From NCBI GenBank assembly GCA_019400425.1, contig JAFREE010000191.1, positions 1 through 40,074 on the forward strand: 40,074 nt of DNA. Reading direction: 5' to 3'. The DNA comes from Hymenochaete sp. R1 (Eukaryota > Basidiomycota > Agaricomycetes > Hymenochaetales > Hymenochaetaceae). This document shows positions 1 through 10,690 of this stretch, one piece after another (positions within the stretch are counted from its first letter, which is position 1; each line of letters opens with the position of its first letter). Under the pieces are notes generated by a model. The model saw only the letters and a list, made by a program, of their open reading frames with translations, was not told the origin of the DNA and did not search any database. A program made the translations under genes and the position numbers.

Positions 1-71
1 GGGGTATATATACAAGTTGCTCTGCTACGTTGCCTAAGCCGCCTATATGCGGTATCTTATGTAATCTTACT

Positions 72-758
72 TTAACAAGAGAGAAAAGCCTCTCGCTGCG
101 TCTCTGTCGGATGGGAAGAAGGGTCACCAAACTCTAGTTCCTCCAATTCGTTTTCGACAGTTTTCATCTCCTTCTCGAGATCCTTCAACTTGCTCTCCAG
201 CTTCGAACGCTCACCGGCCTCCCAATTCTGCAGACTTCCCTCGGAGTATTTCTTTTGTAGCCGCACTGTATTTTTCTTGTTTGCAACGTAATCTTTCAGA
301 AGCTCGAAAAGTTTGTTGCGGACGGCATGACGCGATGAAGATAGGTATGTTACTACAGATATGTCCCTCCGGAAGCTCACCAATGGTTCCAAAAGCTTGT
401 AATGTTTCTCGAGATAATCTTGAGACGTTGGGAACGAGCGCCCGACGTTATGGGAAGGCATCGCGAAATTCCGTACAAGGGTGAGGAAAGTTTTGTCGCC
501 TTGACCCTCCTTCTCTCCTTCTGGCAAGGTCTGTACCTCACCGAGAAGGGCTATGATCTCTTCCTTCTTGCTCGTTTTCTTTCCAGCGCTACTACGGGTC
601 CCAGCAGATGCATTAGACGATCCAGGTACAATAGCCGAGGAAGCGGTAGTATCATCGACAGTTTCCTCTTTGCGCCTCTTCGAGCCGCCGCCCTTGCGAG
701 TGGACTCTCCGGGATGGGAGTCACCGGGACGTTTGGATGGCTGTTGGCTATCAGACAT
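72..758 (-). pseudogene. A': truncated copy of the A-family coiled-coil protein
   Basis: The product has about 228 residues from the ATG at 758. A TTG lies in frame just before it, but the paralogues support the ATG (MSDSQQPSKRPGD here, MSGSQQPSKRPGD in copy A at 28669). A low-complexity, basic, NLS-like N-terminus (GSKRRK) is followed by a conserved block and then a charged helix of coiled-coil character ending ELEELEFGDPSSHPTETQR. Identity with copy A is high over the whole length, but it stops abruptly after the residues AFLS and a stop follows one codon later. Copies A and A2 continue for about 200-300 more residues. I infer a 3' truncation by rearrangement or insertion close to base 88. 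The family is unknown to me, so no function is assigned. The shortened product could still be expressed, because the promoter region is conserved too. Confidence 0.6.
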
Positions 759-829
759 CAAGGGGACCGTGTAGAATGGAGTGTAAGACTTGTATTGCTG
801 TTTTTGGGGTCAAAATGATTCAGATGGTT

Positions 830-846
830 GGGGGGGGGGGGGGGGG
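830..846 (+). repeat. Poly-G tract, 17 G
   Basis: Seventeen consecutive G (C17 on the A' coding strand) lie between the TATA-like box and the A' start codon. The paralogous promoters of A and A2 have no such run here. It may be a slippage tract, and its true length may be uncertain in the assembly. Confidence 0.85.
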
Positions 847-885
847 AAGAAGGAGACGAGAAGAGGTTGAACGAGGATAGGGCGG

Positions 886-920
886 TTATATGTAAGGACA
901 GTACTTTGCAACATCAAAGT
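886..920 (-). promoter_or_regulatory. Dyad ACTTTG-N6-CAAAGT plus TATA-like box of A'
   Basis: A perfect 6+6 inverted repeat with a 6 bp spacer lies at 903-920. On the coding (minus) strand a TATA-like box (ACATATAA, 886-893) follows after 9 bp. The dyad is about 145 bp upstream of the A' start codon. The same dyad sits at nearly the same place upstream of A2 and A. Sequence closer to the ATG is also similar to the A promoter, so the duplicated unit included its promoter. Confidence 0.6.
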
Positions 921-1068
921 TCGGGGCTTGTACAAGCTCCAATTTCGCGAACAAGCAATTTCATGTTCCGTGCTTAACCATGACTCGCAGCAGGCGCGTT
1001 CTGCTCTCCTGCTAAAGTAGCAAAGTCCATATCAACATGATCTGATATTCCAGTAGCAGAACCGATCA

Positions 1069-2151
1069 TCAGAGACGAGCCACGCCTCCTTCTTTTGTCT
1101 TGTCTCGTGCTCCCGAACCTGAGCTTGTATTACAATAATCTAAAGGGAACTGTTCTTTATCAAATCCATACGCTGTAACACTACCAAGCGCCCTGAAAGC
1201 CTGCTTCAGTTCTTTGTTGACTTCTCTGGCCCACATTGTATCGCGTATGAGCTCAAGGTGCCAGTCATGAGCTTTTCGGTGCACATCATGGATAGCCGGG
1301 GGATATGGAGCATGAAAGAGATCGTGCAGAACGCCAAACAGACTGTCCTCTTCATCTTCTACCAAAAAGCGAACAAGGTCGCCTTTATTACCTAAATAAT
1401 TGGTCAGAACTATCCATCGTTCTACCCTTTTCGCAACAGAACGTGCGACATTGGTAAGAGCTGAACGGATTCGCTTCATGACTTCTTTGCGCCTGTCGTC
1501 GACCATCCTCTGCGACGGACCCCCAGAGCTGCCGTGTCTTTGAAGGACGAGAGTATAGCACTTTACAAAGTGCATCGTAGTATATACAGCTGCTTGCTGT
1601 TCCGCTTCTTCGATGTGCTCCAAACAGGACAAGAGTCGAAGACGCTCCCTTTGATGTTCTTCACTCTCGGATAGCACTCCATGTAATATTTCGCTGTCTA
1701 GTTCATCTAGACGAGCTTTCCGTTTTTGACGGCATACATCCGCCACGCTTTTGAACATATTGAGACTGTTATGAATTGCAGAACCAATGCTCTTGAGTTC
1801 GTCCCCCACATTGATTATATTGGATGCGCCCGTGTTCGCATCCGTTTTTTCCACGCGCTTAGAAAAGAACTTCAAACAGCTGGCCAAAGAGCTATCGACG
1901 TCAGACCTTGCTGCAACCTCTTCCTCCTCATCGAAGAATCTCTTGGATGCATCTCTGATCTCGTCGTCCAGTTTCTGTTTTTTGGTTGGACGAGGTGCGC
2001 GTTTCTTGGAGCCAGACACAGTGAAATGAATCCCATATGTCAACGAGTCTGAGATAGGCGGGGGAGCCCCAGGAGCCACAGATGTCGTAGTTTGGTCACA
2101 ATGTCCAGTATCAAGCCTTCGCTTACGCTGATCATCAAGTTGGGTAGGCAT
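1069..2151 (-). CDS. B': uncharacterised B-family protein, intact copy
   Basis: This is a single open exon of 360 codons. The ATG at 2151 is the first in frame. I do not recognise the family. Visible features: a proline-rich disordered N-terminus, an NLS-like basic stretch at residues 48-60 (GSKKRAPRPTKKQK), an acidic DEEEE run near 75, then a mostly helical charged region. The segment around residues 145-230 (KARLDELDSE, RERLRLL, MHFVKCYTLVL, then VMKRI) and the end (AYGFDKEQFPLDY) match the gene at 31106-32131 on the minus strand (ARLEALDSE, REKLRLQ, MTTCYLLAL, VMKHF, GYGFERERF). So B' and that gene are diverged paralogues. B' lies head-to-tail upstream of A' on the same strand, about 310 bp apart. 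No transmembrane segment or signal peptide is visible. A nuclear location is inferred from the basic stretch only. Confidence 0.7.
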   Translation of the reverse strand: MPTQLDDQRKRRLDTGHCDQTTTSVAPGAPPPISDSLTYGIHFTVSGSKKRAPRPTKKQKLDDEIRDASKRFFDEEEEVAARSDVDSSLASCLKFFSKRVEKTDANTGASNIINVGDELKSIGSAIHNSLNMFKSVADVCRQKRKARLDELDSEILHGVLSESEEHQRERLRLLSCLEHIEEAEQQAAVYTTMHFVKCYTLVLQRHGSSGGPSQRMVDDRRKEVMKRIRSALTNVARSVAKRVERWIVLTNYLGNKGDLVRFLVEDEEDSLFGVLHDLFHAPYPPAIHDVHRKAHDWHLELIRDTMWAREVNKELKQAFRALGSVTAYGFDKEQFPLDYCNTSSGSGARDKTKEGGVARL

Positions 2152-2845
2152 TACTAACGCGACGCTCTAAAGTGGGAAGCCTCAGCGATGTAAAAAATGA
2201 AAACGAAGATGCTGAAGGCAGCTTGAAGGCAAAGAATGGAAGCGAGGTAATGGAAGGAGAGCCCACGGGAAGTAACGGAGAAATGGGAGGGGGGTAGGGG
2301 AAAGGTTAAATAATGGTGAACTTAACTTGAGGTGGGCAGGTCATATGTTTTATGTGCAAAGATGGACTAAAAGTTCCATTGCGTCAAATGACATTGCAAA
2401 CAACCCAGACTATAAATAAGTGCTGTATGCCACGTATATTGAATAATATTGGGGTCGTGGTCCGAGGACTACAAGATGAGTTTATCATGCTATAATTTTA
2501 CATACCAATATCACTAGTTTTGTCCATAGTTTGCTGAAAATTTGTGTAGAAGTTAAAGCAATACAAACAGAGGGGAAGCAAGGTGACGATGAAAAGATGC
2601 GACCCGGGCCGAGCCGACATGGTAGTGAGAGACACGATCCACGTCACGGTTTTGCATCACACCTGCGTTACGCGTCGCGTTGGTCACGGCTGATATGGGG
2701 GAGGGGGAAGCTCTCAGGCTCCCGTTTTTGTTGTCTTTCAATTTGTACTCTCTTAGTCTCTTCTCTCTCTGCAGCATTTTTGGCACTTTTGTCCGAAGGA
2801 GTCTTCATCAAGCACACCAATTCTGATTTTGGTGGTAGTCATCAG
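2152..2845. other. Divergent intergenic region between B' and rap1
   Basis: Nearly 700 bp hold the promoters of B' (minus) and the Rap1-like gene (plus). A TATAAATA string lies at 2411-2418 on the plus strand, far from the Rap1 start. An open frame runs into the Rap1 start from 2531, but the sequence upstream of the ATG at 2846 does not look conserved. No RNA gene was seen. Confidence 0.5.
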
Positions 2846-5295
2846 ATGGAATCCGAAGAGAACGACGACGCGGTACTAGTTGTACATGGTAATCCAGCGA
2901 GATTTTTTCTCCATTCGTCTTTAAGTGCTGGTCAGCGGGAAAACTTGAGAGGTCTTATCAATGTAAGCTATAATTTCCAGTGATACAAAAATAAAGAAAG
3001 CTAACTTCTACCACTACGAAGCAACATGGTGGCATCGTTTTTGAAACAGAAAGAGACTCAGACACCATTATCGCGGATCCTGTTCACATCTCCTACCTTT
3101 CCGAGCGCCATTCTCAAAGCAAGATCACGCAAGTTCAAGACCCTTCTTTTATCCGACGTTGCATCAAAAGACGCGAGTATATCGTTAATACGGTGACCCA
3201 CAAGAAAATTGGCGAACGCCCTCCTGGAACGTACGTCATCTATATTCGACCTCTGAAATTTGCGGACCTTCTCTCTTTTGAGAGTAGCTCACACTGAAGG
3301 CATACGCAGTGATAAGTCTGACTTCAATTCAGAAGACGACAATTTTCTCGTGGCGTATATTGCAAGAAGAGTGCCGTATAAGGTTCAAGGCGGGCGTCAA
3401 GGGCAAAAGATATACAAGGAGTTGGTCGATCCGGTTCGTCACTCTCCATATTTTTCAGCATGAATATTGACATTTGGTGGTAAGATACATGCGGACGAAT
3501 ATCCCTGGGCCAACCGGCATACATGGCAATCCTGGCGAAACCGGTACGAAGCAAATTCCTGCGGATCAGGGTTTATATTGACATCGTGGCTAGATACGTG
3601 AAATATATCTCATACTTTGACCCGTTAATTGAGCTCTATCTCACGAAGAATCCGCCAGATCCAAATGGTCGAGGCGAATTGCAGATGAGCAGACTGGTGG
3701 ATAATTTCGGGAACCGACATATTCTCCAAGGGTATGGGAAAGTAACGTCTGAAGAGGAGGAGGAATCTGAGGGGCAAGGTAAGGAATGGGCCCTTTGATT
3801 TTTCTGAACTGCCAAGCTTACCTCGGACTTATGTCCATTATATTTTTACTTGACTTACGAAACGGAACTCAAAGCTACTGCACCGCAAACGCACCATCGC
3901 CCCCCTCAGTCACCTGGTTCTCGACCAGTAAAGCGTACCAAAACAACTGCAAACGTTGGAATCAATCGACAAAGGGAACGGTCGCTGAATTCTCCATTCT
4001 CATGGAATGACAATCTCTACCGGCGAGTGTCTGGTATTTCTACCTCGTTTCTGAATCGGTTTTAATTGATGTACAGGACGTATCCTCTTGACCGGGTCCC
4101 GTATGATTATTTATTAGATATTGCAAGACCCGGCCCTAGCACTGAGATCACACCGGTACCGATGCAGCGCAATGCGACAAACAACATTGCAAATCCATTA
4201 ACTTCAAAGTCTTCATTACCTGGTCAGGGCCTAGCGAGCAGCAAACTGAATCTTTCTCAAGCCACTCTAGTCGACTCCCAGTGTCAAATACCAAGGAGCA
4301 GCATAGCACCTGAAATGCGTAATTCTACTCGAGACTCCATGCGCGGAGAAACTAACATCAGTGTACTATTACCTCCTTTACTATCGAATGCAGAATGGAT
4401 CGGGAATATGATTATCGAAGCACCTCACCGTCTCTCGGAGAACCCAGATCGGATTCATCAAAATCAGAACCAGACCCAAGGCATATCCGCACGAGAAGTC
4501 GAAGACGAGCTTCTCGCGCTAGACCCTATCACTGAGTCCGAAAGTGAAAATGGGAGCGAACTTGATGACCAGGAGCTAGACCAGATGCTAAAGACAGAAG
4601 CCGAGGAAGAGTTGGATTATGTCTCTATCCCTGGTGCAGAAGAGTCGAACTCCTTCCTCGTCGCTCCTTCCGAAACGGTCGAAAACGCCCCCTTTATCGC
4701 AACGGATGCTTTAGATGCTGAAAGTAGAAATGGTTATCACTTTGAACGCTCATCTGCACAGTTCGGGGGAAGGAGATTGTCTCCGGCAGCTCCCCCGACC
4801 CCAACTCCGGTCACAACGCAGCGAGGGAGAACTCCGCGTCTCGACACCAGTCCCACACATTACCAGGCTCGGAATTCGTCATTACATCCACAAAATCGGA
4901 ACAGTGTCTTCACTCGAGGACAGGATCTGCGCCCCCGTGATGTTCGAAATGTTTCAACATCATCGCGTCAAGACCTCCGCAGCAGTCAACTTCGAACCCC
5001 TATTCCAGGCTCTGCGCATTACTCAACTGACATCGTCCCGGAGGAGTCCAATTTCACGGCAAGTTCTGGCATGTCATTAAATTTTGATGAAGGTTGGAAT
5101 GGGCGCAGGTACGAAGACAGAAGGCGCCGCCGAAGCCAAGCGGGTGGTGTGGATAGTGACTACGAGAGTGATTTCCCGATCAGTGGGACACGCGCGGAGA
5201 GAGAGAAGATGAAGAGATTGAAGAAGGAGAAGGAAAATGTCGTGTATACTCCACCGGCGGGGTCAAGGGCGAGTCAGGCTATTGGAGCTAGATGA
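2846..5295 (+). CDS. rap1: Telomere-associated protein Rap1-like (BRCT + Myb)
   Basis: Seven exons fit one frame: 2846-2962, 3022-3230, 3310-3433, 3485-3543, 3594-3778, 3875-4022, 4077-5295 (about 686 residues). The third exon could instead begin at 3283, also in frame. Residues about 8-100 resemble the RAP1 BRCT module (LVVHGNPARFFL, GLINQHGGIVFE). A Myb-type helix-turn-helix follows (NSEDDNFLVAYIARR, QKIYKELVDP, then the diagnostic HTWQSWRNRY, FDPLIELYL and NPP). The last 400 residues are acidic and disordered, with a basic tail rich in RRRR and EKMKRLKKEKE. Rap1 is a shelterin component at telomeres and acts through its BRCT, Myb and C-terminal interaction domains. I could not identify the C-terminal RCT domain by eye. 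The junction 4022/4077 only works as a GC-AG intron (4023-4076, GCGAGT donor). The exon order and the WQSW motif make the family call fairly safe; the splice sites are predictions. Confidence 0.78.
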
Positions 5296-6112
5296 TAGTT
5301 ACTTGATAATACGATTGGTGAGTATCGGAAGGGATCGATGTTTCCTGGTCTTAGGCATGCTTTTTCGATCGTACTTCCTGATCGACCTTTTATTCCAGCT
5401 CTAACACAGAATCCAGCCTTATTACAGAACCCTAGAGTACAGACATGTCTATCGTCACTACTTCGCGCGCCAGCTTTTTCTTTGCAAAACTTTAGTTTTG
5501 ATTTTTAGCATTGATGAGCATTTCACTCGCACATCTCACCTGGTCTATGCCTTCCTTCTATTGTCATTCCCACCCATTTCTAAATTTGAATCTACCGCGA
5601 ACAAAGCTTACCCACCTGCGTAGCTCGGACCTTTTTCAAGCTATTTGTGTCGGTCTCAAAATTCCTCCTTTCCTTCCTCGACGTGCACACGCATTTAATC
5701 ACCTTCTACTTCTCCCGCACTGTTCCACTTCTTTGCTATATTGTTAGTCTTCAATGTCGATTCTCACAAACTCACCTAGCATGCGCCTCACACGCTCGCC
5801 CGGCCCCTTCGGTCTTTCTGTGATTCGCATTCCCATACTAACTAACGATTTGGTGAGTTCCACGGGCATGTAATGTAATGTTGTTGGCGTTTCTTGGCTC
5901 TTGGAGTTGTCCTTATCCCTTCAGCCTCGGTCGGTCGCTTGGACTCGTCTCGTCTTTCTTGTCCTCGTCTTATTCCTTTCGAACCTTTTTGCGCGCGTAT
6001 ATTTGCACAATCGACAGACTTTCTTCCTTACGCGCTTCCATACAAGCAGAGACAGAGTCAAGGTTCATAACGAAACGCAACGACGTATACTGCGATCCTG
6101 CACCATTCTATC
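5296..6112. other. Intergenic region, rap1 to C1
   Basis: This contains the probable 3' end of rap1 and a long pyrimidine-rich 5' leader of C1 (roughly 5880-6110, TC-rich as in many fungal promoters). Open frames here are short and without conserved character. No gene is supported. Confidence 0.5.
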
Positions 6113-7220
6113 ATGGCACTTCAAACGCTTTCCCTCGCTTCTCCCGCTTTCTCGTCCGCGTACTCAACATCAACGAGTACAGCAGATCGCTCGACTTCAC
6201 CCGACACAGGTTCTTCGTCATCAAACTCGTCCAATTCGAATTCTAACTCAAACTCAACCGCGAATCCAGAAGATCTTATTGGCACGAACGGACCCGCTCC
6301 TCTCGTTCCTGCTTTCCTTCTAACAGGATTTCTGGTGGTTTGTATTGCGATATTGTATTGGTGGCGGAAGAGGGTTGGGCCAATGGGGCGAGGGCAGAGT
6401 TTAGGAAGAAGCGGGGGAAGGTGGAGAGATGGCGGTTTATTGGAGACTGATGCGGTGCGGGTCGGGTTTGGTGGGCTTGGAGAGGGGAATGCGGGTGCAG
6501 GAAGGGAGAGGGAGAGAAGTTCTGGGAATGAGAAGGTGTTGGGGCCGAGGCCAGATATTTGGGATTTATTTCTTGGATCAAGAGGGTATGCATCGAAGGA
6601 ATTCAACGGGCGTACAACATGGAAAAAGATGAAGGCATGTTTACTTTTCCACCAAAACTTTAAACCTCTTACTAATTAATCAGAACTTCATCCTGTAGCC
6701 TGTATCTATTATGTTGTATGAGGGAATTTCGGAAAGAGGTGTCAACCTTGCTCTTGACTTAGGGACAGGCATACCTAATGATAGGGAAGCCGAAACTCTA
6801 CGATTCTCGATACCTCGGCCAGTCGATGTACGAGACTGGGTTTCCCGTAACTTGCTTCGAGCACGCCGAACATGGCGTCCGATCCATACATCATCAATTT
6901 CGACGCCAATATCGAGTACACCTCTTCATCGCGGATTATACTCTTCGAAAGAGCAGGAATGTTTTCCCGATTGTGATGAAATTTCGAAGTGTTACAAGGT
7001 GGCTGTAATTGTTTGTATGCCGGTACCGCCGCTTCCGAGTGGGAGTTCTTATTCTGAAGCCGAAGTAAGATCACAGTTGGCAAGAGAGTCGACTTCTTCT
7101 CTTCGCAGAACGGATGGAAAAGACGAGACGCTGAGACGGAGAATTGGGAGTTTGAAAGAAGGTGATTTTGTGCTCGCAACATCTGAAGTTTGCCATATTA
7201 CTTCGCCGTCGTATACGTAG
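6113..7220 (+). CDS. C1: single-pass membrane protein, RPDIWD family
   Basis: Two exons, 6113-6634 and 6699-7220, give about 347 residues. The N-terminus is a Ser/Thr/Asn-rich, probably extracellular segment. One hydrophobic helix (residues about 64-84, LVPAFLLTGFLVVCIAILYW) is followed by WRKR, which suggests an outside-N orientation. A cytoplasmic tail carries RPDIWD at about 146-151. Exon 2 contains KVAVIVCMPVP and ends in a short hydrophobic strand (FVLATSEVCHI). The genes at 7821 and 16916 share the TM position, the R/Q-P-[DE]-[IM]-W-[DE] motif, the intron position (immediately before P-[VLF]-S) and the MP motif, so this is a paralogous family. The intron (6635-6698) needs a GC donor (AAG|GCATGT), because GT alternatives run into stops. 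No known domain is recognised; a role as a membrane sensor or adaptor would be a guess. Confidence 0.7.
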
Positions 7221-7292
7221 ATATGCTAAATACTTAATTCATATGCGTACGCACTTTTGTGCATTGCTTTCCCGCCCTCGAGATCCAACATA

Positions 7293-7534
7293 CACAGTAC
7301 GCATAGTCGAATCATTTGGTCTAACATATTCATCGAAAAGTGTGAAATATATTCGTTATATGTTTTGGGGTTTTCAAGGTCATTAATACTCAAAAATATA
7401 TTCTAATCCCCCTGCCAAAGTAAGGATATATTTTCGGATTTATTGACACAAAAAAATCCCAAAACATATAATGCATATATTTCACACTTTTTGACGAATA
7501 TGTCCAGCCAAATCATTCGACTATGCCTGCTGTG
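7293..7534. mobile_element. Foldback (MITE-like) inverted-repeat element, about 242 bp
   Basis: The arms 7301-7369 and 7457-7526 are inverted copies, about 86% identical by eye. Each arm begins GCATAGTCGAAT and holds AAAAGTGTGAAATATAT. Complementarity weakens and then returns toward the centre, leaving a short loop around 7405-7422. Outward, CACAG (7293-7297) pairs with CTGTG (7530-7534), and ATA flanks both ends, a possible 3 bp target duplication. No coding capacity is seen. It lies between C1 and C2. It could be a non-autonomous DNA transposon remnant, or a transcribed hairpin feeding small-RNA production. The AT-rich composition differs from the flanking genes. Confidence 0.7.
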
Positions 7535-7820
7535 ATATCTCTGAGGCCAAAGAGTGGCGCCGAGATAAGGTACGATAAACAAACAGAAGTAAATACTTGG
7601 AAAAAAGGGGATAAACTCGGCTTGGTGGTCTTAGGTCAGGAACGGAGGTCAACTCGACACCAACTCCAGAATATTCAAATAACAATAAACCTCCGTTTAA
7701 CCCATCCGTCCCTCCTTTTTCTCTTACCATCACCACGACGTCTGCAGAAGCGACAGCGAAGCAGGTCTGCGCACTGCTCATGACTCTCAAACTGTTATAG
7801 ACAAATAACACGACAAGATC

Positions 7821-8878
7821 ATGCCGTTCATTTCTCCGGATCCGGACCGACAACCTTTCCGCGTTAACTCGGAGGCGTTCAACATCAAACACGCCTCTCC
7901 AATAGCTTTATACACGGCGACGAACGAGCACATACATGGAACCCACAACGAACCTCACGACTTTCTCTTCGAGCATGACCTGACTTCCCAACCTTACCCC
8001 CGAACACACATGCTCGTCCGCCGCTCCGTCCCCATCAACTCTTCCTCCCTCACCTTCGGCTTCGCTTTCATGGGCATACTACTTATTATGCTAGTTGCAG
8101 CCTCCCTACTCCAACGGCATATCGCTCGCCGTGAGCGTGCGGAACGACTCAGACTCGGCTTGGATTTTGGCGAGCTTGAGAACGGTAATGGGAGGAAGGG
8201 GAGGAGACCGGAGATGTGGGAGGTTTGTGTGGATTGCACCGGGGAGAAAGGATCGAAGCTGAACGCGGACGAAGAGTGGAAGGGGGACCTTGGCGAGAGG
8301 CCAGGGAAGGGTGAAATGGGATGGAGGTGGAAGTGGGCAGACGTCAAGGTGAGCTTGGCCCCTCCTAGCTTTGCTTTCTTGTATAGCTCATAAACATGGT
8401 CTTGTCTTCTCGGCGCGTCCCTCAACCTCGACCTCACATGTACGAACTTGAATAGCCCCTTTCCGCGCATAACGTACCATTAGTCCAAGACTTTAGCGCA
8501 CAACCGTCAAGCCCATCGTCATCGACATCCTCCGTGCCAAGCCAAGAGCGACGTCTACACCTCCCCCTTCACGCATATTTCTTCCCTTTAAGACACGCTG
8601 AACACTCTCCTCCGGTTACGAATGCTAACTCTTCCACCGGACCCGCCGCAGATGACACTTACGAATCAGACAAAGAGATCGAGAAAGACTATCCTCGGCC
8701 GACGCATGTCTCGTTCTTCATCGCAATGCCCGTCTCACATGCTATACGCGAAGCACACGCTCGTGCCCGCCGAACAGAGAGTTTCTACTCTGAAGTGACT
8801 TGTGGCAACCTGGAAAAAGATCAGACAGAGGGAAGTTTACCGTTGTGTGTTGAGATTGGGATATCGGAGATTCGGTGA
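7821..8878 (+). CDS. C2: single-pass membrane protein, RPEMWE family
   Basis: Exons 7821-8348 and 8456-8878 give about 316 residues. The start ATG follows an in-frame region without conserved character. The N-terminal 70 residues are polar. The TM helix lies at about 77-98 (LTFGFAFMGILLIMLVAASLL) and is followed by a strongly basic stop-transfer segment (RHIARRERAERLR). The motif RRPEMWE lies at about 128-134, and a Trp-rich segment WRWKWADVK lies just before the intron. Exon 2 begins PLSA, contains THVSFFIAMPV and ends LCVEIGISEIR. The same order is found in C1 and C3, including the intron exactly before P-x-S. C1 lies upstream on the same strand with the foldback element between them. The two are probably a tandem duplicate, although the protein sequences have diverged strongly outside the motifs. 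Function unknown. Confidence 0.72.
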
Positions 8879-9708
8879 GGGTGGGTTGGGTAGTGATGTA
8901 GTGTACGGGGACGCGTATATGCGTTTCAGTGTTCAACAAATTTGGCTTGCTTTTTGACCTGACGTTTATTTTTATCCTGGAGTTTCTTTTCCTTCCTTCC
9001 CACCTGCCTATATGCACAACTGTACAGTGATTCCTTTGGTAATTTCGTCTACTTACACATGATCCTTATCCTTGCGTTACAATATTTTCTGAGGCTGATT
9101 TCTTTCACAGGGTTTGTGAATTTTCACGATGTACTATGCATAATTAAATATCTATTGTTGGGATTCGTAAACCCTTCTGGACCGAGCTTTTGTTCCTAAT
9201 CAACATTCACACTGGTCAAAACCCTTCATCAAATCACCCCTTCCAATAAACTTGAAATCTTTCAAAACGATTAGACGGATTTAGACCTTCCAAGCCGAAA
9301 TGCAAATATGAAACGAAATCGATCATTTGTGAGTACGTGCAAATTCATTTTACGATAAAGAACAGGCTAAGAGAAGAGAACCGAACGATGATGCGAGAGC
9401 GAAGTACAGCTAGGTGGTAAGAGGGTGAAACAAAGATGAAGATGACATATATGGGAGGGGACAGGATAGAGGAGCACAACAACAGCACAACATGATACTT
9501 TTGGCTTTTTTCTCCGTTTCGTTCGTTCATAGAAAGAATGAGCGTTAGAAGCGTGGCGGAACTGGTGTGGGTGGTCTGAAAGGGATAGTACACGAAGGGA
9601 AGGGGGATGCAAGAAAGACGGGCCAACAATTTCGACATTTGCTGTGAGACCTCCACGCAATTTCATCTATATCACGCACTACTTTCCTCTCATATCTTCT
9701 GCACTCGC
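8879..9708. other. Convergent intergenic region, C2 to NAC beta
   Basis: This holds the 3' regions of two convergent genes. It is AT-rich around 9040-9350. Short open frames on both strands (for example the minus strand 9345-9656) overlap the probable NAC beta 3' UTR and show no conserved features. I see no RNA gene or repeat. Confidence 0.5.
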
Positions 9709-10690
9709 TCAGTTCAGCTCCTCCAGTCCCTCACCCTTCTTTTCTTCGTCCTCCGCCTTCTCCTTCCCCTCCTCCGCCTTTTCCCCTTCCACCTCAAAGT
9801 TTTCCACCAAATCCGGTACCTCATCGTCATCGTTCTCCGCCCCAATCTGTCCGGCCCCGGTTCCACCTAGTCCGCCAGGGCCTCCGCCCATACCCATGCG
9901 TGCGCCTTGGATGGCTTGGTACGATTCCGCTAGTTTACGAAGGGAGGCGAGGGAGTCGGGGCCGAGTTGGTTCAGGATACCGGGAACGAGCTCGGTGAGT
10001 TCTTTGACGCTGGATTGGCCGTAGATGGCGAAGGTGTTGGCGGCAATGGCGGCGTGGACTGGTAAGTAAGCAGAGCGTTGTTAGTAAACTTCTTGAAATA
10101 CTCGATAATGGACGGCATGCAGAATGAAGGGGGAGAACGGTAATGGAAAGGGAAAGGTAGGGAGGTACACCTGAAATAGAATGATGCGTACCTTTTGGTG
10201 CGGTGAAGTGTAGCACATTTCCGTCCTCTTGGAACATGTTCACTTCCTCCACTCCAGGAATGGGTTGCACATTCAGCTTCTTAAGAGCAGCTTGAAGTTT
10301 CTTGTCATCCTGCGCCGAGTTTGCCTTGGGCCGTTTTACGACTTTGCGACGCATTCCAGCTACATAAAGTGCGAAATATCGCGGTTTTATGATTCGACAG
10401 TTAACGTTCGTATTTAGAGGCGTCCATGATGAGTACATTGGCGACGAAATCGATGTTCGATCGAACGAAGTTGGAGTGAGGTGCAAAATGATGAAGTTCA
10501 GTCCATGCAAGGGATCCAGCACGAATATGGCGAGTTATCAAGCAACCCAGGAGCGCCGAAGGGTGAGGATGAATGAACATATGCGAAGTATCCATCAGCT
10601 CTCCTACGCCTATCCCAAAGTGCATTGCAAGCACTCACCGACCTTGGGGCTCACTTTCGCCTGGAGCTTCGCGAGCTTCTGCTGGTCCAT
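9709..10690 (-). CDS. EGD1: Nascent polypeptide-associated complex subunit beta (BTF3/EGD1)
   Basis: Three exons on the minus strand, 10639-10690, 10192-10359 and 9709-10058, give 189 residues in one frame. The start [13 protein letters not shown] is the classical BTF3/EGD1 N-terminus. The ribosome-binding basic motif RRKVVKRPK follows, then the NAC domain ([34 protein letters not shown], then [30 protein letters not shown]). The C-terminus is Gly/Met-rich and then acidic with VPDLVENFE, as in other beta subunits. The protein pairs with the NAC alpha subunit at the ribosome exit tunnel and shields nascent chains. The first intron (10360-10638) is long for this region, at 279 bp. The identification is secure; the exact ends of exon 1 are well supported by phase. 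Confidence 0.93.

Noticed and set aside
3544..3798. Reading straight through rap1 from 3523 as a separate small gene
   Set aside because: The Myb motif and phase require introns 3434-3484 and 3544-3593; the segment is internal to rap1.
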